In this document: positions 6,044-14,807 of the stretch, piece after piece
How the letters are laid out: the number at the start of each line of letters is the position of its first letter
Position numbering within the stretch: the first letter of the stretch is position 1
Made by a program: the position numbers and the translations under genes
Notes under the pieces: model-generated
What the model saw: the letters and a program-made list of their open reading frames with translations, nothing else
What the model was told of the DNA's origin: nothing
The model's database searches: none
From: Cellulosimicrobium protaetiae
Lineage (GTDB): Bacteria > Actinomycetota > Actinomycetes > Actinomycetales > Cellulomonadaceae
DNA length: 64,000 nucleotides
Assembly (NCBI RefSeq): GCF_009708005.2
Contig: NZ_CP052757.1
Span: forward strand, 2,294,001-2,358,000
Direction: 5' to 3'

Positions 6044-8766
6044 CCGACCTGCGGCTCGTCCCGGCGGCGCTCGCGGCGTGGGCGACGGCGTTCCTCTCCG
6101 TGGAGGCGTCTCCGGGGGCGACCCTGCGCGGGGCCGGAGTCGCCGTCGTGCTGCTGGCAGTCGTGCTCGGGGTCGTGGTGCTCGGGGCCGTGGTGCTCGG
6201 GGCCGTGGTGCTCGACGGCACGCCGCGCGGGACGCGGTGGGTCCGCCGCGGTGCGACGGCGGCCGCGTCCGGCCCGTCCGCCGGGTCGGCGCGTGCGACG
6301 ACGTCGGACCGGGCAGTCCCACGGCTCCCGGGGGGCTCCGGGACGCGCGCGCTCGTGCGAGCGGTCGCACGGGCGCCGGGACAGGTCGTCCTCGTGGTCG
6401 CGTGCGTGGCGGCGGTGCTCGTGTCCGCCGGCGCGCAGTCCGTCGACCGGGCGGCGCTGGCCGACCTGGCGGGCACGGGCGCGACCGCGACCGTCACGGC
6501 GACCGTGCGTTCCGCCGTCGTGCCGCGGACGAACCCGTGGTCCGGAGCGACCGACCGGCACGAGGTCCGGGTCGCCCTCGACGTGCTCACCGCCCGGGGC
6601 GTGACGACCGCGGCGCGCGGTCCCGTCGTCGTCACCGGGTCGGGCGAGGGCTGGATCGACCTCGCGTACGGTGCGACCGTCGTGGTCACGGGCCGTCTCG
6701 ACGTCCAGGGGGACCGGACGGTGCTGCGCGCGGACACCCCGCCGCGCGTCGTCGAACGACCGGGCGCGTTCCTGCGCGGGGTGGACGCGATGCGACAGGG
6801 GCTCCTGGAGGCGACCGACGGGCTGAGCCCGCAGGCGCGCGGACTCGTGCCCGGCGTCGCGGTCGGCGACACGTCGCGGCTCGACCCGGAGCTCGACGAG
6901 GCGATGCGGACGACGTCGCTCACGCACGTCACGGCCGTGTCCGGCGGACACTTCGCGATCGTCGTGGCGTGCGTCGCCGCGCTGTGCGTCCTCGCGCGTG
7001 CGCCACGCTGGGCGCGCGTGGTCGTGACGGGAGCGGCCATGGCCGGCTTCGTCGTGCTCGTCCACCCGGAGCCGAGCGTCCTGCGGGCGGCGGCGATGGG
7101 GGTGGTAGGGGTCGTCGGCATCGCGCTCGGGAGGCCGTCGCGCGCGGTCGCCGCGCTCGGCGCCGGCGTCGTCGTGCTGCTGGTCGTCGATCCCTGGCTC
7201 GCGCGTTCGTACGGGTTCGTCCTCTCGGTCGCGGCGACGGCCGGTCTCGCGCTCCTCACCGCGCCGATCGCCCGGCGGCTGTCGCCCTGGTGCGGGCGGA
7301 CCGCCGCGCACGTCCTCGCCGTGCCGGTCGCGGCGCAGGCGGCCTGCGCGCCGGTCCTCGTCCTGCTCGACCCGAGCGTGAGCACGTGGTCCGTCCCGGC
7401 CAACGTCGTCGCTGCCCCGGCACTGGGGCCCGCGACGGTCCTGGGCGTCCTGGCGACGCTCGTCGCGCCGTGGTGGCCGGCGGCGGCGACCGCGCTCGGG
7501 TGGACCGCGGGCCTCTTCACGGGATGGATCGCGGGGGTCGCGCGGGTGTTCGCCGACCTACCGGGCGCGCGGCTGCCCTGGCCAGGGGGACCCGGTGGGA
7601 CGGCGCTGCTCGCGGTCGCGACCGCCGTGCTGCTCGCCGTGGTGCTCCGGTCTCGCGCGCTGCGGGAGGCGGGGGAGCGGCGCGCGGTCCGGCGGGCGTC
7701 GTCGCCATCGCTGCGCGAGCGTGCCTCCCGCGCCGTGCGTGCGGTCCGGCACACCTGGTCGTGGGACCGGCGCCCTCCGTGGCGCCCCGCCGGCGCCGTC
7801 CGAGGCGGGGCGCGCCGCTCCTCGGGGCGCGTCGTCCCCGTGCTGCTCGTCGCGTCGGCGCTGGTCCTCCTCGTCGTGCTCGTGCGGCCGCTCGTCGTCC
7901 GGGGCGGGTCGGTGCCGCAGGACTGGGTGGTCGTGGCGTGCGACGTCGGGCAGGGCGACGCGCTCGTCCTGCGCTCGGGGCCCGCCGCGGCGGTCGTCGT
8001 CGACGTGGGGCCGCCCGGCGACGCCGCGGACCGGTGCCTCGACCGCTTGGGGGTCGAGACCGTCGACCTGCTCGTGCTCAGCCACTTCCATGCCGACCAC
8101 GTCGGCGGGCTCGACGGCGTGCTGCGGGGCCGGACCGTCGAGCGCGCCCTCGTGACCGGGACGGCGGACCCCGCGGCGCAGACCGAGCGGACGCTCGGGG
8201 CGTTGGAGGACGCGGATGTCCCGGTGCAGGTGGCGCAGGCGCGCGCCGTCGGTGGCGCGGGCGGACCCGAGGGCGCGGTGCCGGGGCACGGCGGCTCCTC
8301 GGGCGGCGCGAGCGCCGGCGTGCGCTGGGAGGTGCTCCAGGCCGGAGCGGGTCGCGGAACGTCGGCCGCAGCCGGTACCGACCTCGTGGAGTCCGACGGC
8401 GGGGCGAACGACGCGAGCGTGGTGCTCCTCGTGCACGTGGCGGGGCTGGACGTCGTCGCGCTGGGCGACCTGGAGGACGCGGGTCAGACGGCTCTCGCCC
8501 GGACGCTCGCGCGGCGCGGCTCCGGTCCCGTGGACGTCGTCAAGGTCGCCCACCACGGCTCGGCGACGCAGTCCGACCGCCTGGCCGAGGTGCTCTCGCC
8601 GACGGTCGCGCTCGTCAGCTCGGGGGAGAACACCTACGGGCACCCGACCGACCGCGCGCTCGACCTCTACCGCGGGGTCGGTGCGACGGTCCTGCGGACC
8701 GACACCTGCGGGACGTTCGCGCTCGTCGTCCGCGACGGCGTCCTCGCGGCCGCGGGGTGCGGCTGA
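6040..8766 (+). CDS. comEC: ComEC/Rec2 DNA-uptake channel
   Basis: Polytopic membrane protein of 908 residues predicted to form the channel for single-stranded DNA import. An N-terminal membrane region and DUF4131-like domain are followed by the Competence domain (GVAVGDTSRL, then LTHVTAVSGGHFAIV) with many helices. The C-terminal metallo-beta-lactamase domain has DVGQGDALVLRSG and the metal motif HFHADHVGGLDG (about residues 682-693), then GDLEDAGQ and AHHGSATQS, so the nuclease-like site looks intact. Start GTG 6040 overlaps the comEA stop; the frame is open further upstream but that lies inside comEA. Whether the strain is naturally competent cannot be told here. Confidence 0.95.
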   Translation: MTDLRLVPAALAAWATAFLSVEASPGATLRGAGVAVVLLAVVLGVVVLGAVVLGAVVLDGTPRGTRWVRRGATAAASGPSAGSARATTSDRAVPRLPGGSGTRALVRAVARAPGQVVLVVACVAAVLVSAGAQSVDRAALADLAGTGATATVTATVRSAVVPRTNPWSGATDRHEVRVALDVLTARGVTTAARGPVVVTGSGEGWIDLAYGATVVVTGRLDVQGDRTVLRADTPPRVVERPGAFLRGVDAMRQGLLEATDGLSPQARGLVPGVAVGDTSRLDPELDEAMRTTSLTHVTAVSGGHFAIVVACVAALCVLARAPRWARVVVTGAAMAGFVVLVHPEPSVLRAAAMGVVGVVGIALGRPSRAVAALGAGVVVLLVVDPWLARSYGFVLSVAATAGLALLTAPIARRLSPWCGRTAAHVLAVPVAAQAACAPVLVLLDPSVSTWSVPANVVAAPALGPATVLGVLATLVAPWWPAAATALGWTAGLFTGWIAGVARVFADLPGARLPWPGGPGGTALLAVATAVLLAVVLRSRALREAGERRAVRRASSPSLRERASRAVRAVRHTWSWDRRPPWRPAGAVRGGARRSSGRVVPVLLVASALVLLVVLVRPLVVRGGSVPQDWVVVACDVGQGDALVLRSGPAAAVVVDVGPPGDAADRCLDRLGVETVDLLVLSHFHADHVGGLDGVLRGRTVERALVTGTADPAAQTERTLGALEDADVPVQVAQARAVGGAGGPEGAVPGHGGSSGGASAGVRWEVLQAGAGRGTSAAAGTDLVESDGGANDASVVLLVHVAGLDVVALGDLEDAGQTALARTLARRGSGPVDVVKVAHHGSATQSDRLAEVLSPTVALVSSGENTYGHPTDRALDLYRGVGATVLRTDTCGTFALVVRDGVLAAAGCG
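6163..6207 (+). repeat. 15-base in-frame tandem repeat in comEC
   Basis: Three units of GTGCTCGGGGYCGTG (6163-6177, 6178-6192, 6193-6207), with a fourth unit beginning, encode a VLGVV/VLGAV hydrophobic run inside the first membrane segments. Units 2 and 3 are identical; unit 1 differs by one base. Confidence 0.85.
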
Positions 8767-8811
8767 GCCGGGAGCGCTGCGGTCGCGGGGTGCGGCCGAG
8801 CCGGGACCGCC
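8746..8811 (+). repeat. 33-base tandem duplication at the comEC 3' end
   Basis: Copy 1 (8746-8778) contains the comEC stop codon and copy 2 (8779-8811) follows directly; about 28 of 33 bases agree. In copy 2 the TGA has become CGA, so it adds no coding sequence. No function is apparent. Confidence 0.75.
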
Positions 8812-8863
8812 GAGGACGGGGCGCCCTGCTCCCGCCGTGGGCGACTCGTGGGAGGCTGGTGCC

Positions 8864-9874
8864 ATGCCCGCGCCGACCCGTTCCGCCCGTCCCTCCGCCG
8901 GTCCGTCGCTCGCGTGGGACGACGTGCGTCTCGCACCGGTCGTGCTGGTCCAGGGCCCGGAGTCGCTCCTCGCGGAGCGTGCGGTGGACGCGATCGTCGG
9001 GCTCGCGCGCGAGCGGGACCCCGAGGTCGAGAAGGTCACCCTGGAGGCCGCGACGTACCAGGCGGGCATGCTCACCGTCGCGGCGAGCCCGTCGCTCTTC
9101 GGTGAGGCGAAGGTCGTCGTGGTCGAGGGGGCCGAGGGCGCGACCGACGCGCTCGTCGCAGACGTCGTGGACTACGTCCCCGTCGCGGACCCCGCGACGA
9201 CGGTCGTCGTCGTCCACGGGGGCGGCGTGCGCGGCAAGCGCATGCTCGACGCGATCAAGGCGAGCGGTGCGCCCGTCGTCCCGGTCGAGGCGATCAAGAA
9301 GGACTCCGACAAGACCGCGTTCGTGACGGCCGAGTTCCGCCGCGCCCGCCGACGCATCGACGCGTCGGGGGTGCGGGCGCTCGTCGAGGCGCTCGGCAAC
9401 GACCTGCGCGAGCTCGCCGCCGCGTGCCACCAGCTGGTCACCGACACGGACGGCACCGTGAGCGAGGCCGTCGTGGACCGCTACTACGGGGGTCGGGTCG
9501 AGGCGACGGGGTTCCGCGTCGCCGACGCCGCCGTCGCGGGGAACGCGGGGGAGGCGGTCGCGCTCCTGCGCCACGCGCTCGCGACCGGCGCGGACCCGGT
9601 GCCGCTCGTCGCGGCGCTCGCGATGAAGCTCAGGGCGCTCGCCAAGGTCGGCGCGATGCGTGGGCGCGGCGGGATCACGGCCAAGGACCTCGGGCTCGCA
9701 CCCTGGCAGGTCGACCGTGCGCGTCGCGAGCTCGCGGGCTGGACCCCGGAGGGACTCGCGACGGCGATCAGCGCCGTCGCGCAGGCCGACGCCGAGGTGA
9801 AGGGTGCGGGGCGGGACCCGGTGTTCGCCGTCGAGCGCGCGGTCCTCACCATCGCGCGCGCCCAGGGTCGCTGA
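8864..9874 (+). CDS. holA: DNA polymerase III delta subunit
   Basis: A 336-residue clamp-loader subunit that opens the beta clamp during loading. Seen: the N-terminal segment APVVLVQGPESLLAERAVD, where HolA proteins carry a degenerate P-loop region; the middle domain with SGAPVVPVEAIKKDSDKTAFV and LVEALGNDLRELAAACHQL; and the C-terminal collar helices (YYGGRVEATGFRVADAAVAGN, then LAMKLRALAKVGAMRGRG). Start ATG 8864 has GGAGG (8851-8855) 8 bases upstream. The longer open frame reaching back into comEC is not used. It converges on rpsT, as is common in actinobacteria. Confidence 0.95.
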   Translation: MPAPTRSARPSAGPSLAWDDVRLAPVVLVQGPESLLAERAVDAIVGLARERDPEVEKVTLEAATYQAGMLTVAASPSLFGEAKVVVVEGAEGATDALVADVVDYVPVADPATTVVVVHGGGVRGKRMLDAIKASGAPVVPVEAIKKDSDKTAFVTAEFRRARRRIDASGVRALVEALGNDLRELAAACHQLVTDTDGTVSEAVVDRYYGGRVEATGFRVADAAVAGNAGEAVALLRHALATGADPVPLVAALAMKLRALAKVGAMRGRGGITAKDLGLAPWQVDRARRELAGWTPEGLATAISAVAQADAEVKGAGRDPVFAVERAVLTIARAQGR

Positions 9875-9953
9875 CCAAGCCCTACCTGGATCACCAGAGT
9901 TCTCCCTCGGGTGACCAGGGTTCTACGTCGGGAGACCGGAGTTCTACCTCGCG
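9872..9953 (+). repeat. 21-base tandem repeat after holA
   Basis: Four head-to-tail units: 9872-9890 (degenerate, 19 bases), 9891-9911, 9912-9932 and 9933-9953, with consensus TGACCAGAGTTCTACCTCGGG. The first unit begins with the holA stop codon TGA. Read through, the units would give a GDQSSTS-like heptapeptide, but the holA stop prevents that. Function unknown. Confidence 0.85.
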
Positions 9954-9985
9954 GTTCCACGCTCTTGCCCCGGCAGGGCCGGACG

Positions 9986-10027
9986 CACGGAGGGGCGCCG
10001 ACCCGTGCGGGTCGGCGCCCCTCCGTG
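9986..10027. terminator. bidirectional hairpin terminator, holA/rpsT
   Basis: Perfect 19-base arms (9986-10004 and 10009-10027) with a GTGC loop, placed between the convergent ends of holA and rpsT. There is no T-tract, as is usual for such hairpins in high-GC actinobacteria. Confidence 0.85.
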
Positions 10028-10088
10028 GGAAGCCTGTGCGGCCGTCGTGACGCTCAGCGTGTCACGCCGACGCGGGCGAACCGTGCGC

Positions 10089-10349
10089 TCAGAGAGCGTT
10101 GACGGCCTTCGCGATGGCCGACTTGCGGTTCGCGGCCTGGTTCGCGTGGATGACGCCCTTCGAGACGGCCTTGTCGAGCTTGCGCGACGCGGCCTGGAGC
10201 GCGGTGCTCGCCGCGTCCTTGTCGCCCGCGGCGACGGCCTCGCGCACGCGGCGCACGTACGTCTTGAGCTCGGACTTGACCGCCTTGTTGCGCAGGCGAG
10301 CCTTCTCGTTCGTACGGATGCGCTTGATCTGGGACTTGATGTTTGCCAC
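10089..10349 (-). CDS. rpsT: 30S ribosomal protein S20
   Basis: An 86-residue basic protein of normal length, starting [26 protein letters not shown] and with the S20 signature [20 protein letters not shown] near the C-terminus. It binds 16S rRNA early in 30S assembly. The 276 bases between it and the next gene upstream (10350-10625) hold the promoter and leader; no -35/-10 pair there is convincing enough to mark, and no other gene was seen in that gap. Confidence 0.98.
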   Translation of the reverse strand: MANIKSQIKRIRTNEKARLRNKAVKSELKTYVRRVREAVAAGDKDAASTALQAASRKLDKAVSKGVIHANQAANRKSAIAKAVNAL

Positions 10350-10625
10350 GTGTGGACTCTCTGGTTCTGTTCGCCGGAGCGAGCGGATAGGTCGTAGAGG
10401 GCGGCTCCAGCTCCGGGACTGGGGTGGGGAACCCGTGGAGAGGTGCTGGGGCTGTGCCCGCCGACCTGGGCGGACACGCGACCACCAAGACTACCAGCGG
10501 TCGTGGTCCGAACTCCAATCCGTCGGACTCGCCGCAGGATCCGCCGACCGCGGCCCCGACGGAACCCGCCGCATACCGCGCGTCAGACCCTCCGCGACGG
10601 GACCCTGGTGCACCGCTCCGCGCTC

Positions 10626-11255
10626 TCAGCGGTGCTGCGAGACGCCCGCCACCACGCGGTCGAAGACGTCGCGGCCCACGACGGCACCCTCGCGCCGGAC
10701 GGCACCCGGGTCGACGCGGATCACGCGGTCGAGCCGGACCTCGCTGTCGCGGCCCCTCGCGTCCCACGGGCCGGACCCGATGTCGAGCCAGTAGCGTCCC
10801 CAGCGCGCCTCGTCGCGCGCGTCGCGCGAGTGGTCCTTGCTCGTCAGCATCACGCCGAGGAGCCACGCCCCGTCCGACCCGACGAGCAGCACGGGGCGGT
10901 CCTTGCCCTGCGAGAAGTCCTCCTCGAACGGCACCCAGGTCCAGACGATCTCGCCGGGGTCCGGGTCGCCGTCCAGCCGCGGAGCGTACCGGGCGCGCAC
11001 GCGGCCCTCGTAGTCGCCGGGGTAGCCGCCGCCTGCCGCCTGCCGAGCAGGAGCTCCGGGCCGGGCCGGGGGCGTGGGGCGGGGCCCCGGGCGCGGGGAC
11101 GGGGTCCGGCCCGACGTCGTCCGTTCCCTCCCCGGAGCGCGGGTCGCCCCGGTGCCCGAGCGCGAGCCGCCCCGCGAGTGCGACGAGCGCGTGAGCCCGG
11201 AGACGACGGCGCGTGCCGCGTCGGTGAGAAGTCCCAGCCATCGGTTGCGTGCCAC
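10626..11255 (-). CDS. PemK/MazF-family protein
   Basis: A 209-residue protein whose C-terminal part looks like a PemK/MazF endoribonuclease fold: EIVWTWVPFEEDFSQGKDRPVLLVG (residues about 95-120), then LLGVMLTSKDHSRD and SEVRLDRVIRVDPGAV. Residues 1-75 are a long Arg/Gly/Pro-rich extension, unlike typical MazF (about 110 residues). The start is GTG 11255, with TAGGGT on the minus strand 6 bases upstream, so it is probably leaderless. No antitoxin-like small gene adjoins it, so a classical toxin-antitoxin role is doubtful. Actinobacteria often carry such a solitary long form beside rpsT. Confidence 0.82.
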   Translation of the reverse strand: MARNRWLGLLTDAARAVVSGLTRSSHSRGGSRSGTGATRAPGRERTTSGRTPSPRPGPRPTPPARPGAPARQAAGGGYPGDYEGRVRARYAPRLDGDPDPGEIVWTWVPFEEDFSQGKDRPVLLVGSDGAWLLGVMLTSKDHSRDARDEARWGRYWLDIGSGPWDARGRDSEVRLDRVIRVDPGAVRREGAVVGRDVFDRVVAGVSQHR

Positions 11256-11261
11256 GCGCGC

Positions 11262-11267
11262 ACCCTA
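11262..11267 (-). promoter_or_regulatory. -10 box, leaderless start of PemK-like gene
   Basis: TAGGGT on the minus strand, 6 bases before GTG 11255. Confidence 0.45.
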
Positions 11268-11286
11268 CCGGGCGTCGTCGTCGTGG

Positions 11287-11991
11287 TCAGGGCGTGATGC
11301 GCCCGCCGAGCGCGGCGGACAGCGCACCGGCGTCACCGTCGACCACCACGCCCGCCTCGGCGGGTTCGAGCCGCCCCCACAGCAGGAGCGCGAGCTCGCG
11401 CGCGGGCGCGGAGGCCGTCGCGGCAGGGCTTCCGTCGCCGAGCACCCACGACCGTCCGGCGTCCGTCGCCCGGAGCGCGACGGGCAGGGAGATCGGCTCC
11501 GCGCGCCCGAGGCGGACCTGGCGGGGTGCCACGACCGTGACGAGCTCGTCCACGGTGTCGGCCCAGACCTCGGGCGCGACGTCGTCCACCGTGGATCCCG
11601 TGGCGGCGCGCAGGTCGTGCAGGTGCACGAGCGTCTCGTGGACCTGGCGCCGGTGCCAGAAGCGCACGGTCGAGGCCGGGTCGTCGGGCTCGATCAGCGT
11701 CCACGCGCGGGAGTCCGGGTCGAGCCCGCCGAGCGTCGCCCGCAGCTCCGCCGCGTGCTGCGCGTAGAAGGCAGGCAGGTCCGACGGCGCGGGGTCGACG
11801 GGGGAGTCCTCCTCGCGGCGCGCCTGCGCGGCCGCCCAGTGGTGCACGTACCCGAGGTGCTGCGCGAGGTCGCGCACGCGCCAGCCGCCGCACGCCGGCA
11901 CGGGAGCCCCGGGGTCGGCGCCGGCGAGGCCGGCGAGGAACGTGTCCTGGAACCGCGACAGGAGCGCGAGGTGGTCGAGGGCGTCGTCCAT
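11287..11991 (-). CDS. mycothiol-dependent maleylpyruvate isomerase-like protein
   Basis: A 234-residue member of the MDMPI/DinB-fold group (TIGR03083-like). An N-terminal four-helix bundle has WRVRDLAQHLGYVHHW (residues about 37-52) and HRRQVHETLVHLHDL (about 135-149); the histidines in these two segments are the expected metal ligands. A C-terminal sterol-carrier-like domain follows (PARELALLLWGRLEP). Family enzymes use mycothiol, the low-molecular-weight thiol of actinobacteria, for isomerisation or thiol transfer; the substrate here is unknown. CATACT lies 6 bases before the ATG on the minus strand, so the start is probably leaderless. Confidence 0.85.
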   Translation of the reverse strand: MDDALDHLALLSRFQDTFLAGLAGADPGAPVPACGGWRVRDLAQHLGYVHHWAAAQARREEDSPVDPAPSDLPAFYAQHAAELRATLGGLDPDSRAWTLIEPDDPASTVRFWHRRQVHETLVHLHDLRAATGSTVDDVAPEVWADTVDELVTVVAPRQVRLGRAEPISLPVALRATDAGRSWVLGDGSPAATASAPARELALLLWGRLEPAEAGVVVDGDAGALSAALGGRITP

Positions 11992-12076
11992 GGCGGGAGT
12001 ATGCCCGCGTCAGGTGCCCGCGCGGCAGTCCCCGGCGCACGGGTCGGGCGCGCTGCCTCGCCCGGCGGCCCGCTGC

Positions 12077-12634
12077 TCAGCCGGCGAGGACGGCGTCCAC
12101 CTCGCGCAGGAAGTCGTCGAGGTCGCCGGGGTTGCGCGACGTGACGAGCGTGTAGCCGTCGTCGTCGCGCACGACCGACCGGTCGACCCACGCCCCGCCG
12201 GCGTTGAGCACGTCGGTCTCGAGCGACGGGTAGCTCGTGAGCGTCTTGCCCTCCACCGCCGCGGCCTCGACGAGCGCCCACGGGCCGTGGCAGATCGCCG
12301 CGACGGGCTTGCCCGCCGTCGTGAAGGCCCGCACGAGGCTCACGGCGTCGTCCTGCAGGCGCAGCGCGTCGGCGTTGATCGTGCCCCCGGGCACGAGCAG
12401 CAGGTCGTACTCGGCGGGGTCGGCGTCGGCGTGCGTGAGCGTCGGGGTCACGGTGCGGCCGGGGTCCTTGTCGTCCACGAGCGTCTGCACGTCGTCGGCG
12501 GAGACGGCCGCGACGTCGACCTCGACCCCCTCGGCGCGCAGGTGCGCGAGCGGCACGACGAGCTCGTCCTGCTCGACGCCGTAGTTCGTCACGATCGCCA
12601 GCACGCGGCGTCCGGCCAGGTCGGTGGCGGGCAT
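12077..12634 (-). CDS. DJ-1/PfpI family protein
   Basis: A 185-residue protein with the class I glutamine-amidotransferase-like fold. The nucleophile elbow is [14 protein letters not shown], with the reactive Cys near residue 112 followed by His, as in PfpI/YhbO-type members. [14 protein letters not shown] and [13 protein letters not shown] are also typical. Related proteins act as proteases, deglycases or stress chaperones; which applies is not decided by sequence. An AGGAG sequence lies 5-6 bases before ATG 12634. It is divergent from the lepA operon. Confidence 0.9.
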   Translation of the reverse strand: MPATDLAGRRVLAIVTNYGVEQDELVVPLAHLRAEGVEVDVAAVSADDVQTLVDDKDPGRTVTPTLTHADADPAEYDLLLVPGGTINADALRLQDDAVSLVRAFTTAGKPVAAICHGPWALVEAAAVEGKTLTSYPSLETDVLNAGGAWVDRSVVRDDDGYTLVTSRNPGDLDDFLREVDAVLAG

Positions 12635-12760
12635 CGGGGCTCCTCTCGTCGACCGGCCGACGACGTGTCGGCCGGTCTCTCACGCTATGCCGGGCGTCGC
12701 GGTCCCGCAGGACGGCGGGCGAGCGCGTCCGCGCACGGCAGGGAGCGGGTCGAGCGGCGG

Positions 12761-12814
12761 GCGGACGGGCCGACGCAGGACGCGGTGGTGCGCGGACGGG
12801 CCCGACGCAGGACG
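12761..12814 (+). repeat. direct repeat upstream of lepA
   Basis: GCGGACGGGCCGACGCAGG at 12761-12779 recurs with one extra C at 12792-12811, a period of about 31 bases; both copies continue for three or four matching bases. Both lie just upstream of the lepA -10 box. The rest of the 280-base gap between the DJ-1 gene and lepA shows no other structure. Confidence 0.7.
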
Positions 12815-12817
12815 TGG

Positions 12818-12823
12818 GACAAT
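12818..12823 (+). promoter_or_regulatory. -10 box of the lepA operon
   Basis: GACAAT in the context GGGACAATGG, the same motif seen before recO and dusB. Transcription would start near 12830, giving a leader of about 85 bases before TTG 12915. Confidence 0.5.
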
Positions 12824-12914
12824 GGTCGTTCCCGCCCGCCCGAGAGCGACCGTCGGCGCGCCGCCCCCGAGCGCGCGGCCCGACCCGCACGCCACTCCCA
12901 GGAGCGCACCCGCG

Positions 12915-14807
12915 TTGTCCCCGATCCCCAGCGCCCAGCTGAGCACCCGCATCCAGCCCGCGGCCACGCCGCCCGAGCTGATCCGGAACTTCTGCATCAT
13001 CGCGCACATCGACCACGGCAAGTCGACCCTGGCCGACCGCATGCTGCAGCTCACCGGTGTCGTCGAGCCGCGCGCCATGCGCGCCCAGTACCTCGACCGC
13101 ATGGACATCGAGCGCGAGCGCGGCATCACGATCAAGTCGCAGGCCGTCCGCATGCCGTGGGCGGTCGTCGAGGACGGGGTCGAGACCCCGCACGCGCTGA
13201 ACATGATCGACACCCCGGGGCACGTCGACTTCACGTACGAGGTCTCGCGCTCGCTCGCCGCGTGCGAGGGCGCGGTGCTGCTCGTCGACGCCGCGCAGGG
13301 GATCGAGGCGCAGACCCTCGCGAACCTCTACCTCGCGATGGAGAACGAGCTCGAGATCATCCCGGTGCTCAACAAGATCGACCTCCCGGCCGCGCAGCCG
13401 GAGAAGTACGCGGAGGAGCTCGCGAACCTCGTCGGCGGCGACCCGGACGACGTGCTCAAGGTGTCGGGCAAGACGGGCGCGGGCGTCGAGGTGCTGCTCG
13501 ACCGCATCGTCGAGCGCGTCCCCGCCCCGGTCGGCGACGCGGACGCCCCGGCGCGCGCGATGATCTTCGACTCGGTCTACGACACCTACCGCGGCGTCGT
13601 GACGTACGTGCGCGTCATCGACGGCAACCTCAACCCGCGCGAGCGCATCGTCATGATGTCGACGCGCGCGACGCACGAGCTGCTCGAGATCGGCGTCATC
13701 TCGCCCGAGCCGATCGTCACGAAGGGCCTCGGCGTCGGCGAGGTCGGCTACCTCATCACGGGCGTGAAGGACGTGCGCCAGTCCAAGGTCGGCGACACGG
13801 TGACGAACTCCGCGAAGCCCGCGGCGGAGGCGCTCGGCGGCTACTCGGACCCCAAGCCCATGGTGTTCTCGGGCCTGTACCCGATCGACGGCACCGACTA
13901 CCCGGTGCTGCGCGACGCTCTCGACAAGCTCAAGCTCAACGACGCCGCCCTCAACTACGAGCCGGAGACGTCGGTCGCGCTCGGCTTCGGTTTCCGCGTC
14001 GGGTTCCTCGGGCTGCTGCACCTCGAGATCGTGCGCGAGCGCCTCGAGCGCGAGTTCGACCTCGACCTCATCTCGACCGCGCCCAACGTCGTCTACGACG
14101 TGACGCTCGAGGACGGCACGCTCGTCAAGGTGACCAACCCGTCGGAGTTCCCGGGCGGCAAGATCAAGCAGGTCAGCGAGCCCGTCGTGCGCGCGACCAT
14201 CCTCGCGCCGAGCGAGTTCGTGGGCACCGTCATGGGACTGTGCAACGACCGTCGCGGGCAGATGCTCGGCATGGACTACCTGTCCGAGGACCGCGTGGAG
14301 CTGCGCTTCACGCTGCCGCTCGCCGAGATCGTGTTCGACTTCTTCGACCAGCTCAAGTCCCGCACGCGTGGGTACGCGTCGCTCGACTACGAGCCCTCGG
14401 GCGACCAGGTCGCCGACCTCGTCAAGGTCGACATCCTGCTCCAGGGCGAGCAGGTGGACGCGTTCAGCGCGATCGTGCACAAGGACAAGGCGTACGACTA
14501 CGGCGTGATGATGACCGCCAAGCTCAAGGAGATCATCCCGCGCCAGCAGTTCGAGGTGCCGATCCAGGCCGCTGTCGGCGCGCGCGTCATCGCGCGCGAG
14601 ACGGTGCGCGCCATGCGCAAGGACGTCCTCGCCAAGTGCTACGGCGGCGACATCAGCCGCAAGCGCAAGCTGCTCGAGAAGCAGAAGGAGGGCAAGAAGC
14701 GCATGAAGAACATCGGGTCCGTCGAGGTCCCGAAGGACGCCTTCATCGCCGCGCTCTCCTCCGACGCCGCGGGCGGCAAGGACGCCAAGGACAAGTCCAA
14801 GAAGTGA
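12915..14807 (+). CDS. lepA: elongation factor 4 (LepA)
   Basis: A translational GTPase of 630 residues from the proposed TTG start. G1 is AHIDHGKST (about residues 30-38), G3 DTPGHVDF and G4 NKID. The LepA-specific C-terminal domain is present ([25 protein letters not shown]) with a lysine-rich tail. EF4 acts on stalled or mistranslocated ribosomes. TTG 12915 has GGAG 10 bases upstream and puts [19 protein letters not shown] at the usual distance; the frame is open back to 12624, and an ATG at 12822 is an alternative but falls within the -10 box. hemW overlaps its stop by 4 bases. Confidence 0.95.
   Translation: MSPIPSAQLSTRIQPAATPPELIRNFCIIAHIDHGKSTLADRMLQLTGVVEPRAMRAQYLDRMDIERERGITIKSQAVRMPWAVVEDGVETPHALNMIDTPGHVDFTYEVSRSLAACEGAVLLVDAAQGIEAQTLANLYLAMENELEIIPVLNKIDLPAAQPEKYAEELANLVGGDPDDVLKVSGKTGAGVEVLLDRIVERVPAPVGDADAPARAMIFDSVYDTYRGVVTYVRVIDGNLNPRERIVMMSTRATHELLEIGVISPEPIVTKGLGVGEVGYLITGVKDVRQSKVGDTVTNSAKPAAEALGGYSDPKPMVFSGLYPIDGTDYPVLRDALDKLKLNDAALNYEPETSVALGFGFRVGFLGLLHLEIVRERLEREFDLDLISTAPNVVYDVTLEDGTLVKVTNPSEFPGGKIKQVSEPVVRATILAPSEFVGTVMGLCNDRRGQMLGMDYLSEDRVELRFTLPLAEIVFDFFDQLKSRTRGYASLDYEPSGDQVADLVKVDILLQGEQVDAFSAIVHKDKAYDYGVMMTAKLKEIIPRQQFEVPIQAAVGARVIARETVRAMRKDVLAKCYGGDISRKRKLLEKQKEGKKRMKNIGSVEVPKDAFIAALSSDAAGGKDAKDKSKK

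Noticed and set aside
9872-9953. CRISPR array
   Set aside because: Units are contiguous 21-mers without spacers and there are no cas genes.
10350-10625. Small gene or antitoxin between the PemK-like gene and rpsT
   Set aside because: No open frame with a start, ribosome-binding site and plausible protein was found there.
12624-12914. N-terminal extension of LepA to 12624
   Set aside because: It crosses the promoter box and direct repeats and has low-complexity Arg/Gly content absent from LepA proteins.
11694-14480. 928-codon open frame antisense to lepA
   Set aside because: Its composition (Arg/Asp/His/Val-rich, no motifs) is a shadow of the GC-rich lepA gene on the other strand.
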